Source of the DNA: Hyphomicrobiales bacterium
Lineage (GTDB): Bacteria > Pseudomonadota > Alphaproteobacteria > Rhizobiales > MH13
DNA: 64,000 nucleotides
Direction: 5' to 3'
NCBI GenBank assembly: GCA_017642935.1
Contig: JAEPOK010000001.1
Coordinates: forward strand, 1,781,192-1,845,191
The position numbers were made by a program, and so were the translations under genes. The notes below the pieces were generated by a model. It did not search any database. It saw only the letters and a list, made by a program, of their open reading frames with translations, and had not been told where the DNA came from. Below are positions 9,412 to 19,534 of this stretch, piece after piece (within the stretch, counting starts at the first letter, position 1; each line of letters starts with the position of its first letter).

Positions 9412-10821
9412 ATGCAAGCGACAGGTTTTGATCAAACCGGATTTGAACGCTGGAAAGGACTTGTCGATAAGGCGCTGAAAGGCGCGTCGTTCGAAAGCCT
9501 GACAAGTCAAACCGATGAGGGCATCACGCTCGAGCCGATCTATGCGCCTGCCAATGACCAGCCGATTGCCATGCGTGCTGGTGGTACGCCATGGGTGGTC
9601 GCGCAGCGGATTGATCATCCTGATGCTGAGGCTGCCTATGCGCAAACGATGGCTGAACTTGAAGGCGGTGCGTCGGGCCTTGTCCTGGTGAGCCAAGGCG
9701 CGGCAGGATCGCTTGGCTACGGCATCGACCTCAATATGTTACCTACCATTTTGGACGATGTGCTCGTTGACGCGGTACGACTGACACTAGAGCCCTCGCC
9801 CGCCCGCGCCCGTGATGCCCGCGCGATGGCGACCTATCTGGACGCTCGCGCAACGCCCAATGCGCACATATGTGTCGATTTTGGCTTGGACCCGGCGAGC
9901 CTGCTCGCTGCTTCGGGCGGTTTGCGCGGCGATGGTCCATCGACCCGCGAGGCACAAGCGCGCCATTTTGGTGAACTGGCGAGCCACGGCTTCAAAGGCA
10001 CCGTCTATCGCGCCGATGGTCGCGTAATCCATAATGCCGGTGGCACCGACGCCGATGAGCTGGCGTTTGTTCTCGCCTCACTGGTGTTCGCTATAAAGAG
10101 CGGCGAAGACCCGACACTGTCGGCGCAGAAAACCCTTCTTGGCGTGGCTGTGGATGCCGACCAGTTTGCCGGTATCGCCAAGCTGCGCGCCCTGCGCCTG
10201 CTACACGCCAAGCTGATGGAAGCAGCGGGCATCGCGTCCTTTGCGCCGCAGATTCAGGCTGAAACGTCTTCGCGCATGCTCACTCGCCTCGACCCGCATG
10301 TGAACATGCTGCGCGCCACGACAGCAGTTTTTGCTGCCGCTGTTGGCGGGGCAGACAGCATCACCGCCCTGCCGTTCAGCCAATCCGTTGGCCATCCGGA
10401 CTCGTTTGCGCGCCGCACCGCGCGCAACACGCAACTTGTTTTGATGGAAGAAAGCCATCTGCATCAGGTCGGTGATCCGGCATCCGGCTCCGGTCTTTAC
10501 GAGAGCTACACCCAGGCGCTCTGCAAACAGGCGTGGGAGGCTTTTCAAGCCATTGAGCGCGAGGGCGGTGTGATCGAAGCGCTGGTTTCCGGCCACATTC
10601 AGGCCAAGGTCAAAGCAGCCCAAGCTGAGAAGATCGCGCAGCTTGAGAGCGGTAAGCGACATCTTACGGGCACCACAGTCTTCCAGTTGGAAACAGAGTA
10701 CCCAGTGGATGTGGAAGACGTAGCGCCGGTCCGCTTTGCCCTGAAAGATGGGCTGAAAACCTATGCCGAGCCTATAGCGCCATGGCCTTGGAATGCGAGC
10801 GCACAAGGAGCCGCATCATGA
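9412..10821 (+). CDS. mutA: Methylmalonyl-CoA mutase small (beta) subunit
   Basis: 469 residues, similar to the substrate-binding TIM barrel of methylmalonyl-CoA mutase (for example the [28 protein letters not shown] segment, matching the large-subunit [13 protein letters not shown] region). It ends without a B12-binding domain, so it should be the non-catalytic partner of MutB. The family is often over 600 residues when the vestigial C-terminal domain is kept; this one seems to have lost it. The stop overlaps the mutB start (ATGA). Together they isomerise (R)-methylmalonyl-CoA to succinyl-CoA in propionate and branched-chain degradation. Confidence 0.88.
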   Translation: MQATGFDQTGFERWKGLVDKALKGASFESLTSQTDEGITLEPIYAPANDQPIAMRAGGTPWVVAQRIDHPDAEAAYAQTMAELEGGASGLVLVSQGAAGSLGYGIDLNMLPTILDDVLVDAVRLTLEPSPARARDARAMATYLDARATPNAHICVDFGLDPASLLAASGGLRGDGPSTREAQARHFGELASHGFKGTVYRADGRVIHNAGGTDADELAFVLASLVFAIKSGEDPTLSAQKTLLGVAVDADQFAGIAKLRALRLLHAKLMEAAGIASFAPQIQAETSSRMLTRLDPHVNMLRATTAVFAAAVGGADSITALPFSQSVGHPDSFARRTARNTQLVLMEESHLHQVGDPASGSGLYESYTQALCKQAWEAFQAIEREGGVIEALVSGHIQAKVKAAQAEKIAQLESGKRHLTGTTVFQLETEYPVDVEDVAPVRFALKDGLKTYAEPIAPWPWNASAQGAAS

Positions 10822-12995
10822 GCACCCAGACTCCCCCTCTGCCCGATTTCGCCAAACTGCCGACGCCTGACTTCTCCAGCCACGACGCGCCTGCCAAGGC
10901 TTCTGGTAATGACTGGCAAACGCCTGAAGGCATCGCCGTCAAACGGGCGTACGACGCCAGCGGCAGGGAGGGTCTTGAGCACGTCAGTTCATTACCCGGC
11001 CTTGCTCCCTATGTGCGCGGCCCCTACCCCACCATGTATGTGCAGCGTCCATGGACCGTGCGCCAATATGCTGGGTTCTCAACTGCGCAGGCCTCCAATG
11101 CCTTCTACCGGCGCAACCTTGCTGCCGGGCAAAAGGGCCTGTCGGTGGCGTTCGATCTGGCAACCCACCGAGGCTATGATTCCGATCACCCGCGCGTATC
11201 AGGTGATGTCGGCATGGCCGGTGTGGCCATCGACTCAATCCTTGATATGCGCCAGCTGTTCGACGGTATTCCGCTCGATACGATGTCGGTCTCCATGACC
11301 ATGAACGGCGCCGTGCTTCCGGTCATGGCGCTCTACATCATCGCGGCCGAAGAACAGGGCGTTTCGCCGGACAAGCTGGCCGGGACCATTCAGAACGACA
11401 TTCTCAAAGAGTTCATGGTCCGCAACACCTACATCTATCCGCCCGCGCCCTCGATGCGGATCATCTCCGACATCTTCGCTTTCACTGCAGAGAAGATGCC
11501 GAAGTTCAATTCGATTTCGATCAGCGGCTACCACATGCAGGAGGCCGGGGCGACGGCGGATTTGGAACTTGCCTACACGCTGGCCGACGGAATCGAATAT
11601 GCCCGGCGCGGCGTCGGCGCGGGCATGGATATCGACACATTCGCGCCCCGGCTCTCCTTCTTCTGGGCCATCGGCATGAACTTTTTCATGGAGGTCGCCA
11701 AGCTAAGGGCCGGACGCCTGCTCTGGTCGAAGCTGATGCAGGATGAGTTCGCGCCGACGAACCCCAAATCCACGGCGCTGCGCACGCATAGCCAAACCTC
11801 CGGCTGGTCGCTGACAGCGCAAGACGTCTACAACAACGTCATCCGCACTTGCGTGGAGGCGATGGCAGCGACCCAGGGCCATACGCAAAGCCTGCACACC
11901 AACGCGCTGGATGAAGCGCTAGCACTGCCGACTGATTTTTCCGCCCGCATTGCCCGCAACACGCAACTCTTCTTGCAGCAGGAAAGCGGCACGACGCGCG
12001 TGATCGACCCTTGGGGTGGGTCCTACTTTGTCGAGCGGCTGACCCGTGACCTTGCGGACCGGGCGATGGAGCACATCACCGAAATTGAAGAACTGGGCGG
12101 CATGGCCAATGCCATCGAAAAGGGCATCCCGAAGATGCGGATCGAAGAAGCTGCGGCCAAGACACAGGCGCGCATCGATAGCGGTCAGCAATCGATCATC
12201 GGGGTGAACAGCTACAAGCCGGATCGCGAGCAGCCGCTTGATATCCTCAAAGTCGACAACGCCTCGGTGCGCGAGCAACAGCTTGAGAAACTTGCCAAGC
12301 TGCGAAGCGAACGCGATCAATCAGCGACCGACGCTGCTTTGAATGCGCTGACCAATGGCGCAGCCGCCGACGGGAACTTGCTGGCGCTCTGCGTTGATGC
12401 AGCGCGTGCCCGTGCCACGGTTGGTGAGATGTCCGATGCGATGGAGAAAGTGTTCGGGCGCCACCGCGCCGAGATCAAAGCCATATCAGGCGTCTACAAA
12501 CGGGAGGCAGGCGAAATGTCGGAGTCCATCCAACGCGCCCTGGCGATGACCGATGCCTTTGAAGAAGCCGATGGCCGTCGCCCGCGCATATTGGTCGCAA
12601 AGATGGGCCAGGACGGCCATGACCGTGGCCAGAAGGTCATCGCCTCAGCCTTTGCCGATATCGGCTTTGATGTTGACATCGGCCCACTATTCGCCACGCC
12701 AGACGAAGCCGCACGCCAGGCGGTTGAGAATGATGTGCATATTGTTGGTGTCTCGTCTCTGGCCGCCGGTCACCTGACACTTGTGCCGGCGCTCAAAAGC
12801 GCCCTCAAAGCCGAAGGCCGCGAGGACATTATGATCGTTGTCGGAGGTGTGATCCCACCTCAGGACTTTGATGCGCTGAAGGAAGCAGGTGCCGCGGCGA
12901 TCTTTCCGCCAGGTACAGTCATTGCCGATGCGGCCGTTGAGTTGTTGGAAGACTTGAATGCCAAGCTCGGCTATGCCCAGCAGGCGGCGGAATAG
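10818..12995 (+). CDS. mutB: Methylmalonyl-CoA mutase large (alpha) subunit
   Basis: 725 residues from the ATG at 10818, chosen over an upstream in-frame ATG because AAGGAG lies 7 bases before it and it overlaps the mutA stop. The N-terminal barrel includes [24 protein letters not shown]; the C-terminal cobalamin domain carries the DxHxxG motif DGHDRG with H601 as the lower axial cobalt ligand, then the GGVIPPQDF segment. It catalyses the adenosylcobalamin-dependent methylmalonyl-CoA/succinyl-CoA interconversion. The cofactor supply genes lie in the same window (19900-32850). Length matches the family. Confidence 0.96.
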   Translation: MSTQTPPLPDFAKLPTPDFSSHDAPAKASGNDWQTPEGIAVKRAYDASGREGLEHVSSLPGLAPYVRGPYPTMYVQRPWTVRQYAGFSTAQASNAFYRRNLAAGQKGLSVAFDLATHRGYDSDHPRVSGDVGMAGVAIDSILDMRQLFDGIPLDTMSVSMTMNGAVLPVMALYIIAAEEQGVSPDKLAGTIQNDILKEFMVRNTYIYPPAPSMRIISDIFAFTAEKMPKFNSISISGYHMQEAGATADLELAYTLADGIEYARRGVGAGMDIDTFAPRLSFFWAIGMNFFMEVAKLRAGRLLWSKLMQDEFAPTNPKSTALRTHSQTSGWSLTAQDVYNNVIRTCVEAMAATQGHTQSLHTNALDEALALPTDFSARIARNTQLFLQQESGTTRVIDPWGGSYFVERLTRDLADRAMEHITEIEELGGMANAIEKGIPKMRIEEAAAKTQARIDSGQQSIIGVNSYKPDREQPLDILKVDNASVREQQLEKLAKLRSERDQSATDAALNALTNGAAADGNLLALCVDAARARATVGEMSDAMEKVFGRHRAEIKAISGVYKREAGEMSESIQRALAMTDAFEEADGRRPRILVAKMGQDGHDRGQKVIASAFADIGFDVDIGPLFATPDEAARQAVENDVHIVGVSSLAAGHLTLVPALKSALKAEGREDIMIVVGGVIPPQDFDALKEAGAAAIFPPGTVIADAAVELLEDLNAKLGYAQQAAE

Positions 12996-13010
12996 AACTG
13001 CTCGCTGCTG

Positions 13011-13466
13011 TTAGGCCTGGCCGTCGCGTTCGGCATCCAGAACCTCGCGCAGACTGGCGAGCCGATCGGTGAGTGCAGAGACAGCCTGCGCATCCAAATG
13101 CTCGCTGAGCCATTGGAAGTGCGGCGCTGCGGCGGCGAGCGCGTCCATTCGGGCTGTTCGCCCGGCCTCAGTGATGCCGACGAACTTGCCGCGTCCGTCT
13201 TTCGGGTTCGGGGTGACATCCACAAAACCCTTCGCCTCCAGCCTGCCAATAGTCGATGTCATGGTGCCCTTAGACACCTGAAAGGCATTGGCAAGTTTTA
13301 GAGGCGGCTGCGGCTCGCGTTTTGACAAATGGTTGAGCAGCGAAAACTGCGCCACGGTCAGATCATGCGGCATGGTCCGCTCGAACAGCGTTGTAGCAAG
13401 CTGGTTGATGATCCCGATCTCGGTGAACATCCGAAACAGATCGGGATCATCAGGCTTTTCGGGCAT
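13011..13466 (-). CDS. MarR family transcriptional regulator
   Basis: 151 residues with a winged helix: LTVAQFSLLNHLSKRE, PLKLANAFQVSKGTMTSTIGRLEAKGFVDVTPNPKDGRGKFVGITEAGR, the last part being the wing with its DxR. It follows the nitroreductase-family gene on the same strand with a 15-base gap, so both are probably one transcript. A pair of dyads before that operon (14703-14738) fits a MarR dimer site, so I infer autoregulation. The ligand is unknown. Confidence 0.9.
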   Translation of the reverse strand: MPEKPDDPDLFRMFTEIGIINQLATTLFERTMPHDLTVAQFSLLNHLSKREPQPPLKLANAFQVSKGTMTSTIGRLEAKGFVDVTPNPKDGRGKFVGITEAGRTARMDALAAAAPHFQWLSEHLDAQAVSALTDRLASLREVLDAERDGQA

Positions 13467-13481
13467 CAGGGCTTTCCAAGG

Positions 13482-14687
13482 TTAGGCTTGCCGGATACGG
13501 GTCTCGGCGGGCCAGCGCGGACTGGCGTTGATGGATGGACCATAGCCGATACGCGCCAGCATTTGCACGGTCTGTGTTGGCTCGGCACCCAACGCGACTT
13601 TCGCCTCATCATAAAGCGCAGCAATCTCCTCATATTCCTGAAGCGCTTGGCTCAGCGGATGCATATCGATACCGCGCGCTGTCGCTTCCAAATGCATGCG
13701 CACATAAGCCCGTCCCGCTGCGATCTGGTCAGAACGGCTATCGCCATCGGTGGTTAGCCAGACATACCCCATGGCCGAAAAGATCATCTCGCGGTAAGCG
13801 TCTAAGCCCTGCTGGAAGGCGGTGGACGATTGATCCGCCAGTTGCTCGCGAGTGAGCAATCCAGCGACGTTCAGCGCTTCGAAAAGCGGGCCGGAAAGGT
13901 CGATGCCATCGGGGTTCGCCATCACTTCAGCTTTGCCGATGCGCATCAGATCGATGCTTTCCTGCATGGTGCGCGGGGTGAAGCTTTCAATCTCGTGGCC
14001 GCGCCAGGTCAGGTCGCGCAGTTCCAGGATTTTAGCGTCATCAAGCGTTGATCCGGCTTGGAGCGATCCAGCGGCACCGCTGGCGGCGAGTATAGCAACC
14101 GCATCGCCAGGTGGTACCGACCGGGCGGTATCGAAGGGCTCTTTGTTGGTGTGGCGATTGACGATCTGCGCGAACAAGGGATCACGCGTGCCGGTGCCCG
14201 GAGTGAGCTGCAGGCGCGCAACCGGCCTAGCATCGAGCCGCGGAGAGGGTTCGCCGTTCGGGAACAGATCCGCCTCGATACCGAATCCCTCCTGGGCTGC
14301 GGCAAGTGCGAACAGCTCCAAAAAGCACCCCAAGCTGACGGTGATTTGGCGGTCGAAGGGATCGGTTTCTGGGAGCCGTCGATCAAGATCACAATAAAGC
14401 GTCAGGGCGCCGGGCTCGGACAAGTCCACCAACCAAGGCTGACGGTTGTGCGCGTTGGGCGCCAGAATTGCATAGGAAAGGGCACGAACGCGGACATCGT
14501 CGCCAAAGCCGGGAAGGTCTTGCCCGGCTTGCTGCCATGGCTCGCGGGCAGCGGCTGGATCACGAGTTGTCAGCCACGTGCCAGCGCCGAGGGCGGTGGC
14601 ACCAAGAATGATTCCGCCAGCGCCTAAAACGCGCATGAACTTACGGCGAGAAGGGTTGGCTGGCTCGGCGGGATTTGAGTGGGTCAT
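13482..14687 (-). CDS. Tat-exported nitroreductase family (Acg-like) FMN-binding protein
   Basis: 401 residues from the ATG at 14687, which has AAGGAAGAG just upstream; a longer frame exists but would run through the operator. The N terminus has a twin-arginine signal (PSRRKFMRVLGAGGIILGATALGAGTWL). The body carries nitroreductase-type segments (LAPNAHNRQPWLVDL, IVNRHTNKEPFD) characteristic of the Acg-like branch found in mycobacteria and proteobacteria. It should bind FMN and act outside the cytoplasmic membrane; the substrate is unknown. It is co-transcribed with the MarR gene behind it. Confidence 0.85.
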   Translation of the reverse strand: MTHSNPAEPANPSRRKFMRVLGAGGIILGATALGAGTWLTTRDPAAAREPWQQAGQDLPGFGDDVRVRALSYAILAPNAHNRQPWLVDLSEPGALTLYCDLDRRLPETDPFDRQITVSLGCFLELFALAAAQEGFGIEADLFPNGEPSPRLDARPVARLQLTPGTGTRDPLFAQIVNRHTNKEPFDTARSVPPGDAVAILAASGAAGSLQAGSTLDDAKILELRDLTWRGHEIESFTPRTMQESIDLMRIGKAEVMANPDGIDLSGPLFEALNVAGLLTREQLADQSSTAFQQGLDAYREMIFSAMGYVWLTTDGDSRSDQIAAGRAYVRMHLEATARGIDMHPLSQALQEYEEIAALYDEAKVALGAEPTQTVQMLARIGYGPSINASPRWPAETRIRQA

Positions 14688-14702
14688 GAATCTCTTCCTT
14701 TT

Positions 14703-14738
14703 AGTTCTATACAGAACTATATAGTTTGATGTAGAACT
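14703..14738. promoter_or_regulatory. Tandem dyad operators before the nitroreductase-marR operon
   Basis: 14703-14718 is a perfect inverted repeat, AGTTCTATACAGAACT (extends to 18 bp with a flanking T/A). A second copy, AGTTTGATGTAGAACT, lies at 14723-14738 and matches it at 12 of 16 positions. The copies start exactly 20 bp apart, two helical turns, so both would face the same side. They sit 15-50 bases before the ATG at 14687, where they would overlap the promoter. Binding by the MarR protein encoded in the operon is inferred. Confidence 0.7.
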
Positions 14739-14836
14739 TTCAAGCCCCAAGATGCTCCCCTGCTTGCTCTTTGCCAATCTGCTGCCTAGATGGCTTCCAT
14801 CGCTCGAAGGAACGCCCGAAAATCAGGAGACCCGCT

Positions 14837-15163
14837 ATGATTATGACCACGACGTCTGCCCTGCAGGACAAGACCATCACTGACTATCGCGGTATCGTGA
14901 CCGGCGAAGCGATCTTGGGCGCCAACATCTTCAAAGATTTGTTTGCAGGCATTCGCGACATTGTCGGTGGGCGTTCCGGGGCCTATGAAAAAGAGCTCGC
15001 CAAAGCGCGCTCCATCGCGATTCAGGAGATGCAAGAGCGCGCCGAGGCCATCGGTGCGAACGCCATCATCGGTATTGATTTGGATTATGAGACTGTCAGT
15101 GTTGGGAGCGGCGGCGGTATGTTGATGGTGTCAGCCTCCGGCACCGCCGTTACGGTTCGCTAG
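14837..15163 (+). CDS. YbjQ/UPF0145 family heavy-metal-binding-domain protein
   Basis: 108 residues from the ATG at 14837 with AGGAGA 7 bases before it. The sequence [44 protein letters not shown], then [22 protein letters not shown] and a glycine-rich C terminus, is the complete YbjQ family pattern (usually 103-110 residues). The family forms a ring-shaped homopentamer in solved structures; function is not established. It is transcribed away from the nitroreductase operon and followed by the lipoprotein gene. Confidence 0.9.
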   Translation: MIMTTTSALQDKTITDYRGIVTGEAILGANIFKDLFAGIRDIVGGRSGAYEKELAKARSIAIQEMQERAEAIGANAIIGIDLDYETVSVGSGGGMLMVSASGTAVTVR

Positions 15164-15251
15164 AACACTGGCCCTTGCATCCAATCGCGGGCATCTGCGG
15201 ACTTTTTCTCATCGAAGAATCCGTTAGAAGGTTGGGACAATCCCAAGTCGA

Positions 15252-15833
15252 GTGATCCCTTTGTCCACACTGTTTCCCCGCCTTACCGTCCTTATTGCTT
15301 GCAGCGTCGTGTTGGCTGGCTGTGCCGGCCGCGATGAATACGCCGCACCCGTCGATGTTCAACCAACCACAGTTCCTGGGCTCGCGCTCAGCGAAACCGG
15401 CGTTGGCTTGGTTGACCAATCGACGCGTTATTCTTCTAGCGCCATCTCTGACGCGCTTGGCGGCGCACGTGTTGAAACCGTCAATGCCACCTTTGAAGGT
15501 CGTGTCATTGCGCAACTCGCCGCCTTTGGTCCGTCGGGCCTACAGATGGCGCGGTTTCAAGGATCTGGTGGCCGTATCACCGGCGCTCAAATTGTTTCTG
15601 AAGATGTTCCCGGCCCGCGCGGCGCACGGGTCGGCATGACTTATCGGCAGACCGGCGGCAATGCGATGGACTGCGAGGAAGGTTCCGGCTCTTGGGAGCA
15701 GATGGCGGTTTGCAGCCGCCCTGGCAGCGCCATCACTTATGTTTATTCGGTGCCACTTTGGCGCGAAGGCCGCATGCCGCGTGGCAATGAGTTGAATGAC
15801 GCTGTGCTCAACCGCATGATCTGGGAGCCGTGA
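15252..15833 (+). CDS. Putative lipoprotein of unknown function
   Basis: 193 residues from a GTG. The signal peptide ends in a lipobox LAGC with C24 as the lipidation site, so the mature protein should be membrane-anchored. The rest (about 170 residues) has no motif I recognise; two cysteines in MDCEEGSGSWEQMAVCSRPG could pair. The stop overlaps the GTG of meaB by 4 bases, so the two are translationally coupled, a curious arrangement for a lipoprotein and a mutase chaperone. Confidence 0.75.
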   Translation: MIPLSTLFPRLTVLIACSVVLAGCAGRDEYAAPVDVQPTTVPGLALSETGVGLVDQSTRYSSSAISDALGGARVETVNATFEGRVIAQLAAFGPSGLQMARFQGSGGRITGAQIVSEDVPGPRGARVGMTYRQTGGNAMDCEEGSGSWEQMAVCSRPGSAITYVYSVPLWREGRMPRGNELNDAVLNRMIWEP

Positions 15834-16819
15834 GCGGCAACCAAAATCTTGATGTCGATGCTCTGGCGAAGGCGATCCTGGCGGGTGAGCGCGCGGCGCT
15901 AGCGCGCGGGATCACGCTTGTGGAATCCAAGCGGCCTGACCATCGCGATCAGGCCCGCGCCCTGATTCAACGGGTGATGGCGAAAACTGGAAACGCCATC
16001 CGCATCGGCATGACGGGCGTGCCGGGTGTCGGCAAATCCACGACTATCGACGCGTTTGGTTCGATGTTAATCGAGCAAGGCCATAAGCTCGCCGTGCTGG
16101 CGGTCGATCCCTCATCCACCCGCACCGGCGGATCAATCCTCGGCGACAAGACGCGGATGGAGCGCCTCGCCGCATCGAAGAACGCCTATATCCGCCCCTC
16201 CCCGTCGGCTGGCACTCTGGGCGGCGTCACAGCAAAATCTCGCGAGACGATCTTGCTCTGCGAGGCGGCCGGTTACGACGTGGTGCTGGTTGAAACCGTC
16301 GGAATCGGCCAATCGGAAACCGCGGTGGCCGGTATGGTGGATGTGTTTGTCGTGCTGATGTTGCCGGGTGCAGGCGATGAGCTTCAGGGCATCAAGAAGG
16401 GTGTTTTGGAGATCGCTGACGTCATCACCATCAATAAGGCCGACGGTGAGAATGCAGCTGCGGCGCGCAAGGCCGCTGCCCACTATCGCGCCGCGCTCGA
16501 CATCCTAGCGCCGACCTCAAAGGTCTGGAAAACGCCGGTTCTTACGCAATCCGGGCTTGAAGGCGACGGGCTGGAGACATTGTGGGCGACGATCAAGGAT
16601 CATCGTGCCAAGCATCAAGCCGCAGCGGTGTTCAGCAAGCGGCGGGCCGACCAAAACCTTGGCTGGATGCGCGATATGTTGCGCGAACGCGCCATGGAGC
16701 GCCTAACCCGAAACACAGACTTACGCGCGGCCATAAAGGCCGCAGAAGCACAGGTCGCTGAAGGCACACTCGCCCCCTCTATCGCTGTTGAACAACTGGT
16801 TAAGCAAGCAGGCCTCTAA
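15830..16819 (+). CDS. meaB: Methylmalonyl-CoA mutase-associated GTPase MeaB
   Basis: 329 residues starting at a GTG. The G3E-type GTPase domain shows Walker A GVPGVGKST at residues 63-71, then LAVDPSS, VETVGIGQSE and the base-recognition NKAD. MeaB guards methylmalonyl-CoA mutase: it gates adenosylcobalamin loading and the removal of damaged cofactor. It is about 3 kb downstream of mutAB rather than adjacent, with unrelated genes between. The length and the C-terminal dimerisation helices match the family. Confidence 0.95.
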   Translation: MSGNQNLDVDALAKAILAGERAALARGITLVESKRPDHRDQARALIQRVMAKTGNAIRIGMTGVPGVGKSTTIDAFGSMLIEQGHKLAVLAVDPSSTRTGGSILGDKTRMERLAASKNAYIRPSPSAGTLGGVTAKSRETILLCEAAGYDVVLVETVGIGQSETAVAGMVDVFVVLMLPGAGDELQGIKKGVLEIADVITINKADGENAAAARKAAAHYRAALDILAPTSKVWKTPVLTQSGLEGDGLETLWATIKDHRAKHQAAAVFSKRRADQNLGWMRDMLRERAMERLTRNTDLRAAIKAAEAQVAEGTLAPSIAVEQLVKQAGL

Positions 16820-16872
16820 CCGTCCCATTTTAGGACAGTATCAGCTGGCACGGCGTTTGCGCTGCCTCTGCC

Positions 16873-18249
16873 ATGACGAAGAAACCCATTCTATCACGAC
16901 GCACCTTCTTAACCGGCTCCATGATCGGTGCTGGGCTTGCTCTGCCCGTATCGGCCAAGGCGCAAACACTTCTGGCCGATCTTCGTGGCTCGCTGGATGT
17001 TTCCAGCTTTGGGGTTCGCCCCGGAGCTCTCGATAACCAAAGCACCGCCATGCAAGAGGCCATCAATCGCGCAGCCCAAGATGGGCAGCCACTGTTCATG
17101 CCGGCAGGCGACTATTTGGTCAGCAATATCGATCTACCTTCCGGCATTACCATTGTCGGCGTGCCCGGCCGCACCCGTATTCGCTACGCCGGCGACGGGC
17201 ACCTGATGTTCGGTAACGAGATCCGCGATGTCCGATTGGAAGGGTTGGTGCTGGATGGCAACAACCGCCCACTGGCCGACTACACGCCAGCGCTGCTGCA
17301 TATCTCGACTGGTTCGAATATCGCTATTGAGGATTGCATCATCCAGGGATCACTAAAAGATGGCGTGACCTTCGATCGCGTGGCCGGACGCATCGAGAAC
17401 TGCACACTATCGGGCATTCTTGGTGCAGCCATTCAGTCCAATGATGCGCAGGGCCTGGCCGTTCGCGACAATGTGGTCAGCGACTGTTCGGACAATGGCA
17501 TTTTGATCTTTCGGTGGAGCCAAGGCCGCGACGGCACGATTGTTAGCGGCAATCGAATCGAACGCATTCGGGCTATTTCCGGCGGCACAGGGCCTTATGG
17601 CAACGGCATCAACGTTTTTCGTGCCAACGACGTGATCATTTCCGGCAATGTTATCGACGATTGCGATTTTTCTGCCGTGCGCTGCAACGCATCCTCCAAT
17701 GTCCAGATGGTTGGCAACACCTGCACACGCTCCGGTGAAGTCGCGATGTTCGCCGAGTTCGGATTCCAAGGGGCGATCGTCGCCAACAATGTGATCGACG
17801 GTGCCGCCAACGGTATTTCGATTGCCAATTTCGCCGACGATGGTCGCATGGCGATCGTACAAGGCAACATTGTGCGGAACATCCAGGGTCCGAGTCGTTT
17901 CCCCACTGAGTCCTCGACCTATGGGACGGGAATAGGCGTCGAGGCCGACACAACCGTCACCAACAACATCATCGAGGACGTGGCGACCAACGGCATCAAT
18001 GCCGGCTGGGGGCCTTATCTACGCAATGTGATCGTGTCGCAGAACCTCGTCCGCCGCACGCCGATCGGCGTGATGGTCTCGGTCGTGGACGGTGTTGGTC
18101 CCAGCGTGATCCGCGACAACATTTTTGACGAAACGCCCGACGGAGCCGTGGTCGGCATGCGGTGGTGGGACCGGGCGACCGGCGACCTCACCAAACAGCG
18201 CCACGTGCCTGCGCCTTTAGTTGTCGAAGGCAATCGAACGGTCGTCTGA
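16873..18249 (+). CDS. TIGR03808-type Tat-translocated beta-helix repeat protein
   Basis: 458 residues. A Tat signal (LSRRTFLTGSMIGAGLALPVSAKA) leads into FGVRPGALDNQSTAMQEAINRAAQDGQPLFMPAGDY, the pectate-lyase-like start of a right-handed parallel beta helix. Many short repeats follow with the pattern I.DN.I.......G......, each one a helix rung. Proteins of this type are typical of rhizobia and relatives; they are exported to the periplasm but have no assigned function. The gene stands alone between meaB and a short repeat element. Confidence 0.88.
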   Translation: MTKKPILSRRTFLTGSMIGAGLALPVSAKAQTLLADLRGSLDVSSFGVRPGALDNQSTAMQEAINRAAQDGQPLFMPAGDYLVSNIDLPSGITIVGVPGRTRIRYAGDGHLMFGNEIRDVRLEGLVLDGNNRPLADYTPALLHISTGSNIAIEDCIIQGSLKDGVTFDRVAGRIENCTLSGILGAAIQSNDAQGLAVRDNVVSDCSDNGILIFRWSQGRDGTIVSGNRIERIRAISGGTGPYGNGINVFRANDVIISGNVIDDCDFSAVRCNASSNVQMVGNTCTRSGEVAMFAEFGFQGAIVANNVIDGAANGISIANFADDGRMAIVQGNIVRNIQGPSRFPTESSTYGTGIGVEADTTVTNNIIEDVATNGINAGWGPYLRNVIVSQNLVRRTPIGVMVSVVDGVGPSVIRDNIFDETPDGAVVGMRWWDRATGDLTKQRHVPAPLVVEGNRTVV

Positions 18250-18254
18250 GCATC

Positions 18255-18343
18255 GTTTGTCATCCCGGCCTTGAGCCGCAGCCTGCCAGTTTCCTTCGGT
18301 CTCAGATCCCGGATCGCCGTCGGCGTCCGGACGACGACATGAC
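18255..18343. repeat. Degenerate short interspersed palindromic repeat
   Basis: The gap between two convergent genes holds GTTTGTCATCCCGGCC near its left end, CTCAGATCCCGGATCGCCGTC in the middle and TCCGGACGACGACATGAC at its right end. The facing GTCAT/ATGAC ends and the 'upon-CCCGG' phrases resemble the short dispersed palindromes found in many alphaproteobacterial intergenic spaces. It could act as a bidirectional terminator. I saw no second copy in this window. Confidence 0.45.
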
Positions 18344-19534
18344 TTACGAAGCGGCCGCCTTGAACCCTCGTTCGCGCCAAGCCTTCAGCCGGGTGACGGC
18401 CTCATCCAGCACCTCATCGCGCTTGCAGAAGCAAAAGCGCAGAAGATGGCTGGGGGCCTCACCCTGATAGAATGCCGACATCGGCACCGTGGTGACTCCG
18501 GCCTCAACAGTCATGCGCTGGGCGGCCTCAACGTCTGAGCCGAGACCAAGCTGGCCAATGTCCGCGATCAAGAAGTAACTGCCATCCGCCTGCAAAGTCG
18601 GGAAGCCAATGGCAGCCAATCCCTCTGCCAAGCGATTGCGTTTTGCGGCTAGGTCATCTGCCAATTCGTGGAAGTACCCGTCGGACAGACCGAGCCCAAA
18701 CGCCACCGCCTTTTGCAGATGCGGCGGTGTGGTGAAAGTCGTGAATTGGTGCGCCTTGGCGATCGGCTGCAGGAGCGCCTGCGGGCCGGTGATGTAACCA
18801 ACCTTCCAACCCGTTAGCGAAAAGGTTTTGCCTGCCGAGCCGACACGCACGGTGCGATCCGCCATGCCGGTCAGCGTACAAAGAGGGATATGTTCGGCAT
18901 CACCAAAGACCAAATGCTCGTAGACCTCATCGCAGATCGCATAGGCGTCGCAGGCGACGAGTTTGGCCGCAACGCGTTCCAGCTCATTACGCGAAAACAC
19001 TTTCGAGGCCGGGTTATGCGGATTGTTGATGAGGATCGTCTTAGTCTTCTCGGAAAACGCTGCATCCAAATCAGCATCAGAAAACGACCAATCGGGGGGT
19101 GACAAAGGAATAACCTTCGGCACACCGCCCGCGCGCCGGATCAGCGGAACATAGCAGTCGTAACAAGGGTCAAACACAACGACCTCATCGCCTGGTTCGA
19201 CGACCGCCATCAGCGCATCGGACAATGCTTCTGTGGCGCCTGACGTGATGAGGACATCGCCTGCCTCGCGCTCAATTCCGAAGAAGCGGCGCTCGCTGTC
19301 GGCAACGGCTTGGCGAAGCTCCGGCAGCCCCATCATCGGCGGATATTGATTGGGCCCTTCCATCAGCGCGTCGGCGGCGGCCTGGCGAACCTCCCTTGGC
19401 CCATCGACATCGGGAAACCCTTGGCCGAGATTGACCGCCTCATGCTCGATGGCAAGGCGGCTCATCACCTCGAAGATCGTCGTCGGCATGCCGGTATAGA
19501 GCGGGTGTGTCGGGCGCATGGGGTCACTTTGCAA
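18344..19534 (-). CDS. Class I/II PLP-dependent aminotransferase
   Basis: 396 residues. Fold type I aminotransferase: the PLP-Schiff-base lysine is K236 in GSAGKTFSLTGWKVGY, the cofactor-ring residues lie in NNPHNPASKVF and CDEVYEHLVF, and NLGQGFPDVDG is the usual N-terminal substrate loop. The pattern fits the kynurenine/methionine aminotransferase group, but the amino acid used cannot be fixed by eye. It is read on the minus strand, divergent from the B12 operon. Confidence 0.9.
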   Translation of the reverse strand: MQSDPMRPTHPLYTGMPTTIFEVMSRLAIEHEAVNLGQGFPDVDGPREVRQAAADALMEGPNQYPPMMGLPELRQAVADSERRFFGIEREAGDVLITSGATEALSDALMAVVEPGDEVVVFDPCYDCYVPLIRRAGGVPKVIPLSPPDWSFSDADLDAAFSEKTKTILINNPHNPASKVFSRNELERVAAKLVACDAYAICDEVYEHLVFGDAEHIPLCTLTGMADRTVRVGSAGKTFSLTGWKVGYITGPQALLQPIAKAHQFTTFTTPPHLQKAVAFGLGLSDGYFHELADDLAAKRNRLAEGLAAIGFPTLQADGSYFLIADIGQLGLGSDVEAAQRMTVEAGVTTVPMSAFYQGEAPSHLLRFCFCKRDEVLDEAVTRLKAWRERGFKAAAS

